Part shown: positions 51,572 through 60,562 of the stretch, piece after piece
Numbering within the stretch: the stretch's first letter is position 1
How the letters are laid out: each line of letters begins with the position of its first letter
NCBI GenBank assembly: GCA_017552985.1
Contig: JAFZNO010000015.1
Span: forward strand, 45,852 to 109,851
Length of the DNA stretch: 64,000 nt
Origin: Lachnospiraceae bacterium
GTDB lineage: Bacteria > Bacillota > Clostridia > Lachnospirales > Lachnospiraceae
Reading direction: 5' to 3'
Notes under the pieces: generated by a model
What the model was told of the DNA's origin: nothing
Seen by the model: the letters and a program-made list of their open reading frames with translations, nothing else
The model's database searches: none
Position numbers and translations under genes: made by a program

Positions 51572-54139
51572 ATGAAGATCGTTGAAAAGATTTTTGGAAC
51601 TCACAGTGAAAGAGAGTTGAAGCGTATTTATCCCATCGTTGACAAGATCGAAGCGATGCGCGATGAGATGATGGCACTGTCTGATGACAGACTTCGCGGA
51701 AAGACCCAGGAGTTTAAGAAGAGACTTGCCGACGGCGAGACCCTTGACGACATTCTTCCCGAGGCATTTGCCACGGTTCGTGAGGCCGCAAGGCGCGTGC
51801 TTGGGATGGAACATTTCCGCGTTCAGCTGATCGGTGGAATCATCCTGCATCAAGGCAGAATCTCCGAGATGAAGACTGGTGAAGGTAAGACCTTGGTTTC
51901 AACCGCACCTGCATACTTGAATGCATTGGAAGGTAAGGGCGTACACGTTGTCACGGTCAATGATTACCTGGCAAAGCGTGACTCGGAATGGATGGGACAG
52001 GTACATGAGTTCCTGGGCTTAAAGGTTGGCGTGGTGCTTAACTCCATGACACAGGAGGAGAGGCAGCAGGCGTATGGTTGCGACATCACTTACGTGACCA
52101 ACAACGAACTTGGTTTTGACTATTTGAGAGACAACATGGTCATCTACAAGGAACAGCTTGTTCTGCGTGGATTACATTATGCGATCATCGACGAGGTGGA
52201 CTCAGTGCTCATCGATGAGGCGAGAACGCCTCTGATCATTTCCGGTGAAAGCGGAAAGTCCACGTCCCTGTATGAGATGTGCGACATTCTGGCCCGCCAG
52301 ATGAAGCGCGGTGCCGACATGAAGGATATTTCCAAGCTCGATGCCATCATGGGCATTGAACAGCAGGAGACGGGTGACTTTATCGTGAATGAAAAGGATA
52401 AGGTCATCAACCTTACGGCAGACGGCGTTAAGAAGGTGGAGAGATTTTTCCACATCGAGAACTATGCGGATCCCGAGAACCTTGAGATCCAGCACAACAT
52501 TATTTTGGCCTTGCGCGCACATAATTTGATGTTCCGCGATCAGGACTACGTGGTGAAGGATGATCAGGTTCTGATCGTCGATGAATTTACCGGCCGTATC
52601 ATGCCCGGAAGAAGATATTCCGACGGTTTGCATCAGGCAATCGAGGCGAAGGAACACGTTAAGGTGAAGAGAGAGTCCAAGACCATGGCTACCATCACCT
52701 TCCAGAACTTCTTCAACCTGTTTGAAAAGAAGTGCGGCATGACTGGTACGGCACTTACCGAGGAAAACGAATTCCGCGAGATCTACGGCATGGATGTTAT
52801 CGAAATTCCGACCAACCGTCCCGTAGTCCGTCAGGACCTGCAGGATGCCGTTTACAAGACGAAGGAAGAAAAGCTTCATGCCATTTGTGATGCAGTGGAA
52901 GAGGCTCACGCTAAGGGACAGCCCGTGCTTGTTGGTACCATTAACATCGATGCCAGTGAGGAGCTCTCCAGACGTCTTTCAAGACGCGGCATTCCGCATA
53001 ACGTCTTGAACGCAAAGTTCCACGAAAGAGAAGCAGAGATCGTTGCGGATGCCGGAATTCACGGCGCCGTGACCATCGCAACCAACATGGCCGGTCGTGG
53101 TACGGACATTAAGCTGGATGATGAGGCGAAGGCTGCAGGCGGTTTGAAGATCGTTGGTACGGAACGTCATGAATCCCGTCGTATCGACAATCAGTTGCGT
53201 GGTCGTTCCGGTCGTCAGGGAGATCCCGGTGAATCCAAGTTCTACATTTCCTTGGAAGATGATCTCATGAGACTGTTCGGTTCCGAGCGTCTGATCAAGA
53301 TCTTTAACGCACTGGGCGTGCCGGAAGGACAGGAGATCGCGCACAAGTCACTGACGAATGCCATTGAATCCGCGCAGAAGAAGATTGAGAATAATAACTT
53401 TAGCGTCAGAAAGAATCTGTTGGAGTATGACCGCGTCATGAGCGAGCAGAGACAGATCATTTATGACGAGCGTCGCAGGGTGCTGGACGGCGAGAGCATG
53501 CGCGGCGTTATCTATAAGATGATCACGGACATCGTGGAGAATTCCGTGGACATCTGCATTAACGACGACATGGGCTTCGAAGACTGGAATTACACGGAGC
53601 TCAACACCTTGCTTCTTCCCACCATTCCGTTGGAGCCCGTATCGGCTGACAGAGTGAAGAAGCGTAAGAAGAATGATTTGAAGCAGCAGCTGAAGGAAGA
53701 GGCCGTAAAGCTCTATGAGAGCAAGGAGGCTGAGTTCCCTGAGCCTGAAACGATCCGTGAACTGGAGCGCGTGATCCTGCTGAAGGTGATCGACCGCAAG
53801 TGGATGGATCACATTGACAACATGGAGCAGATGCGTCAAGGCATTGGCCTGCAGGCATATGGTCAGAAGGATCCCATCGTGGAGTACAAGATGGCTGGCT
53901 ATGAAATGTTTGACGAGATGACGCAGAACATTCGCGAGGAGACCGTACGCATCCTCTTCCACGCAAGGGTTGAGCAGAAGGTGGAGCGTGAGCAGGTTGG
54001 TAAGGTGACCGGAACCAATAGGGATGAAACCGTAGCGAAGGCGCCAAAGATGCGTCAGGCTGCAAAGGTATATCCCAATGATCCCTGCCCTTGCGGATCA
54101 GGCAAGAAATATAAGCAGTGCTGCGGTCGTAAAGCCTAA
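51572..54139 (+). CDS. secA: Preprotein translocase ATPase SecA
   Basis: SecA drives secretory proteins through SecYEG. The 855-aa product has Walker [12 protein letters not shown], the DEAD-like [23 protein letters not shown] in [20 protein letters not shown], and [20 protein letters not shown]. It ends with the zinc-binding SEC-C motif [14 protein letters not shown]. Length is normal. It has its own promoter and AAGGAAAAG before the ATG. prfB follows after 17 bp, a common secA-prfB arrangement in Firmicutes. It is the general secretion motor for the xylanase, lyase and lipoproteins of this window. Confidence 0.97.
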   Translation: MKIVEKIFGTHSERELKRIYPIVDKIEAMRDEMMALSDDRLRGKTQEFKKRLADGETLDDILPEAFATVREAARRVLGMEHFRVQLIGGIILHQGRISEMKTGEGKTLVSTAPAYLNALEGKGVHVVTVNDYLAKRDSEWMGQVHEFLGLKVGVVLNSMTQEERQQAYGCDITYVTNNELGFDYLRDNMVIYKEQLVLRGLHYAIIDEVDSVLIDEARTPLIISGESGKSTSLYEMCDILARQMKRGADMKDISKLDAIMGIEQQETGDFIVNEKDKVINLTADGVKKVERFFHIENYADPENLEIQHNIILALRAHNLMFRDQDYVVKDDQVLIVDEFTGRIMPGRRYSDGLHQAIEAKEHVKVKRESKTMATITFQNFFNLFEKKCGMTGTALTEENEFREIYGMDVIEIPTNRPVVRQDLQDAVYKTKEEKLHAICDAVEEAHAKGQPVLVGTINIDASEELSRRLSRRGIPHNVLNAKFHEREAEIVADAGIHGAVTIATNMAGRGTDIKLDDEAKAAGGLKIVGTERHESRRIDNQLRGRSGRQGDPGESKFYISLEDDLMRLFGSERLIKIFNALGVPEGQEIAHKSLTNAIESAQKKIENNNFSVRKNLLEYDRVMSEQRQIIYDERRRVLDGESMRGVIYKMITDIVENSVDICINDDMGFEDWNYTELNTLLLPTIPLEPVSADRVKKRKKNDLKQQLKEEAVKLYESKEAEFPEPETIRELERVILLKVIDRKWMDHIDNMEQMRQGIGLQAYGQKDPIVEYKMAGYEMFDEMTQNIREETVRILFHARVEQKVEREQVGKVTGTNRDETVAKAPKMRQAAKVYPNDPCPCGSGKKYKQCCGRKA

Positions 54140-54156
54140 GAAAGCAGGTAAGATTT

Positions 54157-55293
54157 GTGGTTGAATTAGATCAAATGAAATCGGAGATCCTCACGTATGA
54201 GAAGCCATTGGCTGAAGTAAAGGCTTCCCTGGATTTGGACAACAAGGAGAAGAGGATCGAAGAGCTTCAAATGGACATGGAGGCTCCGGGTTTTTGGGAT
54301 GATCCCGATCGTTCCAACATGAAGATGAAGGAGCTGAAAAACTTAAAGGACGTGGTGGATGAGTGCAAAAAGCTCTCCACGCAGTATGAAGACATTCTCA
54401 CGCTGATCGAGATGGGCTACGAGGAGAACGACGAGTCCATGATTCCTGAGATCCGCGCGGAACTGGATGAGTTCATTTCCGAGTATGAGGAACTCAGGAT
54501 CAGCACCCTTCTCTCCGGAGAGTATGACAAGAATAACGCGATCCTTAAGCTCAATGCAGGTGCCGGCGGCACGGAGAGCTGCGACTGGTGCAGCATGCTT
54601 TACCGCATGTATACCAGATGGGCTGAGCGCAAGGGCTTTAGTGTTGAAGTGTTGGATTTCCTTGACGGAGACGAAGCCGGCATCAAATCCGTTACCTTCC
54701 AGGTGAACGGCATCAATGCCTATGGATATCTGAAGTCGGAGAAGGGCGTGCACAGACTGGTCCGCATCTCTCCCTTTAATGCCCAGGGAAAGCGTCAGAC
54801 TTCCTTTGTGTCACTGGACGTTATGCCTGAGATTGAGGAAGATCTGGACGTAGACATTGATGAAAAGGATCTGCGCATCGATACGTATCGAAGCAGCGGC
54901 GCCGGCGGTCAGCACATCAATAAGACTTCATCCGCGATCCGCATCACGCACATTCCCACGGGCACGGTCGTGACCTGTCAGAATGAGCGAAGCCAGTTCC
55001 AGAACAAAGATAAGGCGATGCAGATGTTGAAAGCGAAGCTGTTCCTGTTAAAGCAGGAAGCCAACGTGGAAAAGCTTTCTGACATCCGCGGCGAGGTGAA
55101 GGAGATTGGTTTTGGAAACCAGATCAGATCCTACGTGCTTCAGCCCTATAAGCTGGTGAAGGACCTTAGAACGGACGTGGAGACAGGTAACGTGGATGCC
55201 GTGTTGGACGGTGCCTTGGATCCCTTTATGAACGGATATCTGAAGTGGCTCAGCATGGGTCAGCCAAAGTCAATGTCCCAGGATATCGATTAA
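54157..55293 (+). CDS. prfB: Peptide chain release factor 2
   Basis: RF2 terminates translation at UAA and UGA. The 378-aa product has the RF2 recognition motif SPF in RISPFNAQGKRQTSF and the peptidyl-hydrolysis motif GGQ in SSGAGGQHINKT. The start is a GTG at 54157. Many prfB genes need a programmed +1 frameshift at CTTTGA near codon 25; here that region reads continuously (AKASLDLDNKEKR, codons GCTTCCCTGGAT), so frameshift autoregulation is absent. It lies 17 bp after secA and ends at a terminator. Confidence 0.95.
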   Translation: MVELDQMKSEILTYEKPLAEVKASLDLDNKEKRIEELQMDMEAPGFWDDPDRSNMKMKELKNLKDVVDECKKLSTQYEDILTLIEMGYEENDESMIPEIRAELDEFISEYEELRISTLLSGEYDKNNAILKLNAGAGGTESCDWCSMLYRMYTRWAERKGFSVEVLDFLDGDEAGIKSVTFQVNGINAYGYLKSEKGVHRLVRISPFNAQGKRQTSFVSLDVMPEIEEDLDVDIDEKDLRIDTYRSSGAGGQHINKTSSAIRITHIPTGTVVTCQNERSQFQNKDKAMQMLKAKLFLLKQEANVEKLSDIRGEVKEIGFGNQIRSYVLQPYKLVKDLRTDVETGNVDAVLDGALDPFMNGYLKWLSMGQPKSMSQDID

Positions 55294-55305
55294 TCATGCA
55301 AAAAG

Positions 55306-55335
55306 AAAACGCGAGGCAATCGTCTCGCGTTTTTA
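55306..55335. terminator. Terminator after prfB
   Basis: AAAACGCGAG (55306-55315) pairs with CTCGCGTTTT (55324-55333) across an 8-nt loop; flanking A and T tracts make it usable from both strands, for prfB and the convergent DUF975 gene. Confidence 0.9.
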
Positions 55336-55356
55336 TTATGCTTTCATAGAGAATCA

Positions 55357-56127
55357 TCACTGTACGGGATCCGTGGGCTTCATGACGTCAAGATAGTACA
55401 AGGCCATTGTCACGTGGTAATAGGGAATCAGCCAGAACAGGCCAATCCCGCAAGTCAGAAGACACATTACAAACAATGGCAGGAAGCTAAGCCGCACGTA
55501 AAACAACTGCTTCTTTTTTCCGTTCATGATCTGGGCGCTTTTCCTAAGGATTTCCTTGGTGGAAAGCTCGGGATAGTCTAGCATGACGTAATAGGACTGT
55601 GACAACGCCAGGGATACCGGAAGGTAAATCGCGATCAGGAGAAGCTGTATGACGGCAAAAAGAAGTATTTCCGTTGAGCTCAGCCGGAAACCTTGGTCAC
55701 GAAGGTCCAAATATACGTCCGCCGGCAGATAGCATAAGAAAGACAGAAGGGTCAATACGCCGGACAAACGCAAGGATTTTCCAAAATCATGGAAGTATCC
55801 GTAAGTAAGGTCAAACGTGTAAAAGGGATGGTTGGTAGTAAGGTTTAGAAAGAAAAGGCATATGCCGAGCTGAAGGACGTTCAGCACAATGGACAGCAGG
55901 AAGGGCAACAGATAGGAAAGAACGATGATGCCGATGCTGCTGGTTGAAAGCTTCATAAGGTCGATCAGGGTCAGGCAGATGCTTCGGTTCAGGTTATAGG
56001 TGAAACGGTTGAAAAGGATCGATATCAAGCCCGCAAAAAGCAATGCCATGATGGCAAAGTAGTATTTGCCTGCCATGACGTTCTTGGCCGTGTTTTTTAA
56101 GATGGTGCACTTGGCTGACGTTTTCAT
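55357..56127 (-). CDS. DUF975-family integral membrane protein
   Basis: The 256-aa product has about six membrane helices (YYFAIMALLFAGLISILFNR, IIVLSYLLPFLLSIVLNVLQ, and so on). The DUF975-type features are the DLTYGYFHDFGKSL segment, SQSYYVMLDYPELSTKEILRKSAQIMNGKKKQLF and a C-terminal GIGLFWLIPYYHVTMALYY. Function of the family is unknown. It forms a leftward pair with the small membrane gene 25 bp upstream and is convergent with prfB. Confidence 0.85.
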   Translation of the reverse strand: MKTSAKCTILKNTAKNVMAGKYYFAIMALLFAGLISILFNRFTYNLNRSICLTLIDLMKLSTSSIGIIVLSYLLPFLLSIVLNVLQLGICLFFLNLTTNHPFYTFDLTYGYFHDFGKSLRLSGVLTLLSFLCYLPADVYLDLRDQGFRLSSTEILLFAVIQLLLIAIYLPVSLALSQSYYVMLDYPELSTKEILRKSAQIMNGKKKQLFYVRLSFLPLFVMCLLTCGIGLFWLIPYYHVTMALYYLDVMKPTDPVQ

Positions 56128-56152
56128 GACGTGTTCTCCGTCTCTTTTTTGA

Positions 56153-56509
56153 TTACTGCGCGTTTAACATCTCGTCCAGATTGATGCCGTAAAGGTTCTG
56201 GTAGGTTTCCTTCATCTCTGCGTAGAACGCGGGATCAGTCATCATGGGAATGACCATGGTGATGAGTGCGTAGGACAGGATCATCACACCCATGAAGATT
56301 CCAAGGGCGGAGAGGGCCGCACCCCACCAGCTCGAAGAGGGAAAGGGCCGGTCTTCCCTGCGCGAGAGCGTGGCAAACAGGATTCCCAATCCGCCGTTGA
56401 TCAGGGGAAGAAATCCCGTGAAAAACGTCAACGCGGAGAGAACCCCAAAGACCAGGGAAGCAGTGGCAAAAGCCCGTATGCTGTTGCTGTTGATTTCAGA
56501 TGGATTCAT
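56153..56509 (-). CDS. Small two/three-helix membrane protein (DUF4190-like)
   Basis: The 118-aa product has hydrophobic stretches at about residues 13-45 (FATASLVFGVLSALTFFTGF then PLINGGLGILFATLSRRED) and 63-90 (ALGIFMGVMILSYALITMVI). The pattern resembles DUF4190-type membrane proteins, without certainty. The start at 56509 (MNPSEINSN) has AAGGAG 8 bp upstream. It leads the DUF975 gene in a leftward pair. Function unknown. Confidence 0.7.
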   Translation of the reverse strand: MNPSEINSNSIRAFATASLVFGVLSALTFFTGFLPLINGGLGILFATLSRREDRPFPSSSWWGAALSALGIFMGVMILSYALITMVIPMMTDPAFYAEMKETYQNLYGINLDEMLNAQ

Positions 56510-56589
56510 AAGCAATTCTCCTTATACCCTTTTACTCTAGCACGATTTTTGCGGGAAAGCAAATAGAAGTAAATGAAATAATTATAAAA

Positions 56590-56618
56590 TTGATTTCTTG
56601 TGATTGATTTGGTATAAT
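56590..56618 (+). promoter_or_regulatory. tex promoter
   Basis: TTGATT (56590-56595), a 17-bp spacer and TATAAT (56613-56618) with an upstream TGG that makes an extended -10. Confidence 0.75.
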
Positions 56619-56657
56619 AGTCAATGGATTTTTATCACTAACGGAAGGGTAAGAAAG

Positions 56658-59087
56658 ATGGACGTAATTGCAAAAATCACGGAAGAATTACAGGTTCAAA
56701 AATGGCAGGTGGAAGCAGCGGTTAAGCTGATCGACGAGGGAAACACGATTCCCTTCATTTCCCGGTACCGTAAAGAAGTAACGGGATCCCTAAATGACGA
56801 ACAGCTTCGTAACCTTCATGAGCGCCTGGTTTATTTGAGAAACTTGGAAGAGAAAAAGGAGCAGGTGCTGAGCAGCATTGCCGAGCAGGGAAAGCTGACG
56901 CCTGAATTGGAGGAAAAGATCAAGGCAGCCCAGACCATGGTTGTCGTTGAAGATCTGTACCGTCCTTATCGCCCGAAGAGAAAGACCAGGGCCAGCGTCG
57001 CTAAGGAAAAGGGTCTGGATGGCCTGGCTGAGTATCTGTTGGCACAGAATGCAACGGAGCCTTTGGAAAAGGAAGCGGAAAAATACGTCTCGGGAGCGGA
57101 CGTGCCCGAGGAGAAGCAGGTGAAATCCGTAGCCGAGGCATTGCAAGGTGCGAAGGACATCATCGCCGAATCCATTTCCGACGAGGCGGAGCATCGCTTA
57201 TATATCCGTAACGCAACGGTTGAGGAGGGTATCGTCACCAGTGTTGCCAAGGATGAAAAGCAAGAGAGCGTTTATGAGATGTATTATAACTTCAGTGAGC
57301 CCGTAAAGAAACTTGCGGGACACAGGGTTCTTGCGCTGAACCGCGGCGAGGCGGAGAAGATCCTGACCGTAAAGGTGGAGGCTCCCACGGAGCGCATCTT
57401 GCGCTATCTGGAAAAGAAGACCATTACTTCTGACAATGAATACACGACGCCGGCTTTGAAGGAGGTTTGTCAGGACAGTTATGAGCGCCTGATCGCTCCC
57501 GCCATTGAGCGCGAGATCAGAAGCGACCTCACGGAAAAGGCTGAGGACGGCGCCATCGACGTGTTTGGAAAGAATCTGGAGCAGCTTCTCATGCAGCCTC
57601 CCATTGCCGGAAAGGTTGTTCTGGGATGGGATCCCGCGTTCCGTACGGGCTGTAAGCTTGCGATCGTGGACGCCACGGGCAAGGTTTTGGACACGAAGGT
57701 CATTTATCCGACTGCACCCCAGAATAAGGTGGAAGAGGCTAAATCTGAGCTGAAGAAGCTGATCAAAAAGTATAACGTGGATCTGATCTCCGTTGGTAAC
57801 GGTACGGCATCCCGCGAGTCCGAGCAGGTGATCGTGGAGCTCTTAAAGGAGCTGGATCGTCCCGTACAGTACGTGATCGTAAACGAGGCAGGCGCGTCAG
57901 TTTACTCCGCAAGTAAATTGGCGACGGAGGAGTTCCCACAGTTTGACGTGGGACAGCGTAGCGCTGCTTCCATTGCAAGAAGACTGCAGGATCCTCTGGC
58001 AGAGCTTGTAAAGATCGATCCGAAGTCCATTGGCGTTGGCCAGTATCAGCATGACATGAACCAGAAAAAGCTTGACGAGGCCCTTGGCGGCGTGGTGGAG
58101 AGCAGCGTGAACAAGGTCGGCGTGGACGTCAATACGGCATCCGCACCGCTTCTCGAGTACATTTCCGGCATCAATAAGACCATCGCAAAGAATATCGTGG
58201 ATTATCGTGAACAGAACGGCAAGTTTACGAATCGCCGCCAGCTACTGAAGGTTCCGAAGCTTGGACCTAAGGCATTTGAGCAGTGTGCAGGCTTTATGCG
58301 CATCCTGGATGGTGAGAACCCCTTAGATGCCACCAGCGTGCATCCCGAGTCCTATGAAGCGGCTGAGAAGCTCTTGGACAAGCTTGGACTCACCATGGAT
58401 GACGTAAGGGCAATGCAGAAAAAGGCGGCAGAAGATAAGAAGCTTGGACGCACGGCGAAGGCTGACGGCGCAAAGGCAGCCGGCGGTGCCCAGAATGGAC
58501 AGGCGAAAAAGCAGGACAAGAAGCAGGGCAAGCAGCTTGTGGTGAAGAACACCAACACTTCCATGGGTAAGGCTCTTGCCGCAGCCATGGGGAATTTTGT
58601 GATCGCAGCGCCTGAGGAGAAGGCTCCCGCGAAGGCGGCAAACGTGGCGGAGAAGCAGAACGCAGGTGAAACGGTTGTGGCATCCGGACTTGAAAAGCGC
58701 GTTAAGGATAAGGAAGCGCTGGCAAAGGAACTTGGCATTGGCGAGATCACGCTGACGGATATTCTGAAAGAGCTTGAAAAGCCCGCGCGTGACCCCAGAG
58801 AGGATATGCCCAAGCCCATTCTTAGAAGTGACGTGCTTGACATGAAGGACTTAAAGCCTGGAATGATCCTGAAGGGCACGGTGCGTAACGTTATTGACTT
58901 TGGCGTGTTTGTGGACATCGGCGTGCATCAGGACGGCCTGGTACACATTTCCCAGATCACCGACCGCTATATCAAGCATCCGCTTGAGGCTGTCAGCGTA
59001 GGAGACATTGTGGAGGTGCAAGTCCTCACCGTAGACGTGGCCAAGAAGAGAATTGGACTTACCATGAAGATTAAGCCACAGGCATAA
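56658..59087 (+). CDS. tex: Tex-family S1 RNA-binding transcription accessory protein
   Basis: The 809-aa product shows the Tex order: N-terminal helical domain (PFISRYRKEVTGSLNDEQL), YqgF/RNase H-like domain (LGWDPAFRTGCKLAIVD), helix-hairpin-helix region (VDVNTASAPLLEYISGINKT, PKLGPKAFEQCAGFMRI) and a C-terminal S1 domain (GTVRNVIDFGVFVDIG, DGLVHISQITD). Typical Tex is about 720 residues; here some 90 extra Ala/Lys/Gln-rich residues (about 600-690) separate HhH from S1. Tex acts on RNA polymerase or RNA in nucleic-acid homeostasis. The start at 56658 follows GGAAGGGTAAG. A strong terminator follows. Confidence 0.93.
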   Translation: MDVIAKITEELQVQKWQVEAAVKLIDEGNTIPFISRYRKEVTGSLNDEQLRNLHERLVYLRNLEEKKEQVLSSIAEQGKLTPELEEKIKAAQTMVVVEDLYRPYRPKRKTRASVAKEKGLDGLAEYLLAQNATEPLEKEAEKYVSGADVPEEKQVKSVAEALQGAKDIIAESISDEAEHRLYIRNATVEEGIVTSVAKDEKQESVYEMYYNFSEPVKKLAGHRVLALNRGEAEKILTVKVEAPTERILRYLEKKTITSDNEYTTPALKEVCQDSYERLIAPAIEREIRSDLTEKAEDGAIDVFGKNLEQLLMQPPIAGKVVLGWDPAFRTGCKLAIVDATGKVLDTKVIYPTAPQNKVEEAKSELKKLIKKYNVDLISVGNGTASRESEQVIVELLKELDRPVQYVIVNEAGASVYSASKLATEEFPQFDVGQRSAASIARRLQDPLAELVKIDPKSIGVGQYQHDMNQKKLDEALGGVVESSVNKVGVDVNTASAPLLEYISGINKTIAKNIVDYREQNGKFTNRRQLLKVPKLGPKAFEQCAGFMRILDGENPLDATSVHPESYEAAEKLLDKLGLTMDDVRAMQKKAAEDKKLGRTAKADGAKAAGGAQNGQAKKQDKKQGKQLVVKNTNTSMGKALAAAMGNFVIAAPEEKAPAKAANVAEKQNAGETVVASGLEKRVKDKEALAKELGIGEITLTDILKELEKPARDPREDMPKPILRSDVLDMKDLKPGMILKGTVRNVIDFGVFVDIGVHQDGLVHISQITDRYIKHPLEAVSVGDIVEVQVLTVDVAKKRIGLTMKIKPQA

Positions 59088-59094
59088 AAAATAT

Positions 59095-59133
59095 GAAAAA
59101 AAGTGCCAGGGGAACGCCCCCTGGCACTTTTTA
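59095..59133. terminator. Bidirectional terminator between tex and capA-like genes
   Basis: AAAAAAAGTGCCAGGGG (from 59095) pairs with CCCCTGGCACTTTTT, a perfect long stem with A and T tracts on either side. It serves both convergent genes. Confidence 0.92.
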
Positions 59134-59150
59134 ACGATGTATATCTAAAT

Positions 59151-60530
59151 TTACGGGCCTTCGGGGCCTTGAGGTTCAAGGATGGGATCGCGTAGGCCCG
59201 TGAGCTCGTAGGCGGGTTTTACGCTGTCGCCCATGATCTCGTCGGCCCATTTTTTAAGGTCGGTTACGTAAAGGTTTTTGTGCCCCCAACTGCGGATGCC
59301 GTGTTTGTCGGCCACTTCCTGCTGATATTCCTCTAAGAGGTAGATGGCCTTGAAGCGCAAGGGCCCGGCTGAGTATTGCATGACAAGTGGGATGCTTCCC
59401 GTCTTTTCCCTGTCGATCACGACGCTTCCGTCATCCTGCATGCGGAAGGTGACCCAAGCCATATTCTCCAGCATGGAAATGGGATCTTGCTGAGTGGATA
59501 CGTAATTCCCAAGGGAGTAATAACAAAGACTTTCATTTCCGTTGTCGGCCTTTACCCATTCCACGGGCTGCGTGACGTGAGGGTGTGCGCCGATGATCAG
59601 ATCCGCGCCGGCTTCCGTCATTTGCCTGGCAAAGGCTTTCTGATACTTTGAAGGCGTCGTGGAATATTCGGCACCCCAGTGCGGGAAGACAACGACGGCG
59701 TCAGCAATTTGGTCTGCCGCTGCAATTTCTTCCAAAACCTGAGGGTGGATCTCGGTGAAATTCAAATGCCCGTTTTTCTCATCCCAGTTACACAGCACGT
59801 CCATTCTGCCACGCGCATAGGCGGGAAGAGTCTCGAAATTGGGACCATAGGTGTAATTCAAAATGGCAATGGTGATGCCATTCTTCGTGATCAGTGGAAT
59901 ATAATCTTCCATGGGAAGAGGCGTTCCGTCTTCCGTCTCGTGACGGTCATGTAATCCTACCATCAGGATTTCAGGGTGTTGTTTCCAGTAGTTAATGCAA
60001 TTTTCAACGCCGGATTGCTTTTGATCGAGCGTGTGGTTCGTGGCCTGAAGCACGACGTCAAACCCGGCGTTTACAATGGCGTCGCCTACTTCCGTGGGGG
60101 AGTTGAAATACGGATATCCGGAGAATCCAAGCTCGTTGCCGCCAAAGATGGTCTCCTGGTTGATCACGCTGACGTCAGCGAGGTCGATGAAATCCTTGAT
60201 GTCTTCAAACAGAAAATCATAGTTTCTGGTGCCGTCTTTATTTTCACCCGTATGGACGATCCCCATGTGCATAAGATTGTCGCCAAGGGCCATCAGCGTG
60301 AGCTCCGGCGTCTCAGTTGGTTCCGGCGTGGGTGCGATGGTTGGTTCCGGCGTCTCAATGGGAGCGGCCGTGGCGATCGGTACTCCGATGATCGCTGACG
60401 CGGTGGAACTGTCAGAGGAAAGCGGAGCGGGTTCTTTTGACGTGGTGCATCCGGTAAGGGCGGCACAGCAAAGTAAAAAGAGCGCGGCTGCCGATGCTGT
60501 TCGTAGACGTTTACTTAAGTGCTTTAACAT
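59151..60530 (-). CDS. CapA-family metallophosphatase-like lipoprotein
   Basis: The 459-aa product has a lipoprotein signal (lipobox LTGC, Cys28), a Pro/Thr/Glu linker, then a CapA (PgsA-type) calcineurin-like domain. It begins LMALGDNLMHMGIV and contains DVSVINQETIFGGNELGFSG, VLQATNHTLDQKQSGV, VVFPHWGAEYS and DLIIGAHPHVTQPVEW. CapA proteins are linked to poly-gamma-glutamate capsule in Bacillus, but free-standing copies are common in Lachnospiraceae and the rest of the capsule operon is absent. The start at 60530 follows AAAGG; ATGs 12 and 18 bp earlier have no site. It lies 32 bp after the zinc-ribbon/LRR gene. Confidence 0.88.
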   Translation of the reverse strand: MLKHLSKRLRTASAAALFLLCCAALTGCTTSKEPAPLSSDSSTASAIIGVPIATAAPIETPEPTIAPTPEPTETPELTLMALGDNLMHMGIVHTGENKDGTRNYDFLFEDIKDFIDLADVSVINQETIFGGNELGFSGYPYFNSPTEVGDAIVNAGFDVVLQATNHTLDQKQSGVENCINYWKQHPEILMVGLHDRHETEDGTPLPMEDYIPLITKNGITIAILNYTYGPNFETLPAYARGRMDVLCNWDEKNGHLNFTEIHPQVLEEIAAADQIADAVVVFPHWGAEYSTTPSKYQKAFARQMTEAGADLIIGAHPHVTQPVEWVKADNGNESLCYYSLGNYVSTQQDPISMLENMAWVTFRMQDDGSVVIDREKTGSIPLVMQYSAGPLRFKAIYLLEEYQQEVADKHGIRSWGHKNLYVTDLKKWADEIMGDSVKPAYELTGLRDPILEPQGPEGP

Positions 60531-60562
60531 GATCATAATCCTTTGCATTTATGATTTCTTAC

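Noticed and set aside
59151-60530. Poly-gamma-glutamate capsule operon
   Set aside because: Only a CapA-like lipoprotein is present; no capB or capC homolog lies nearby.
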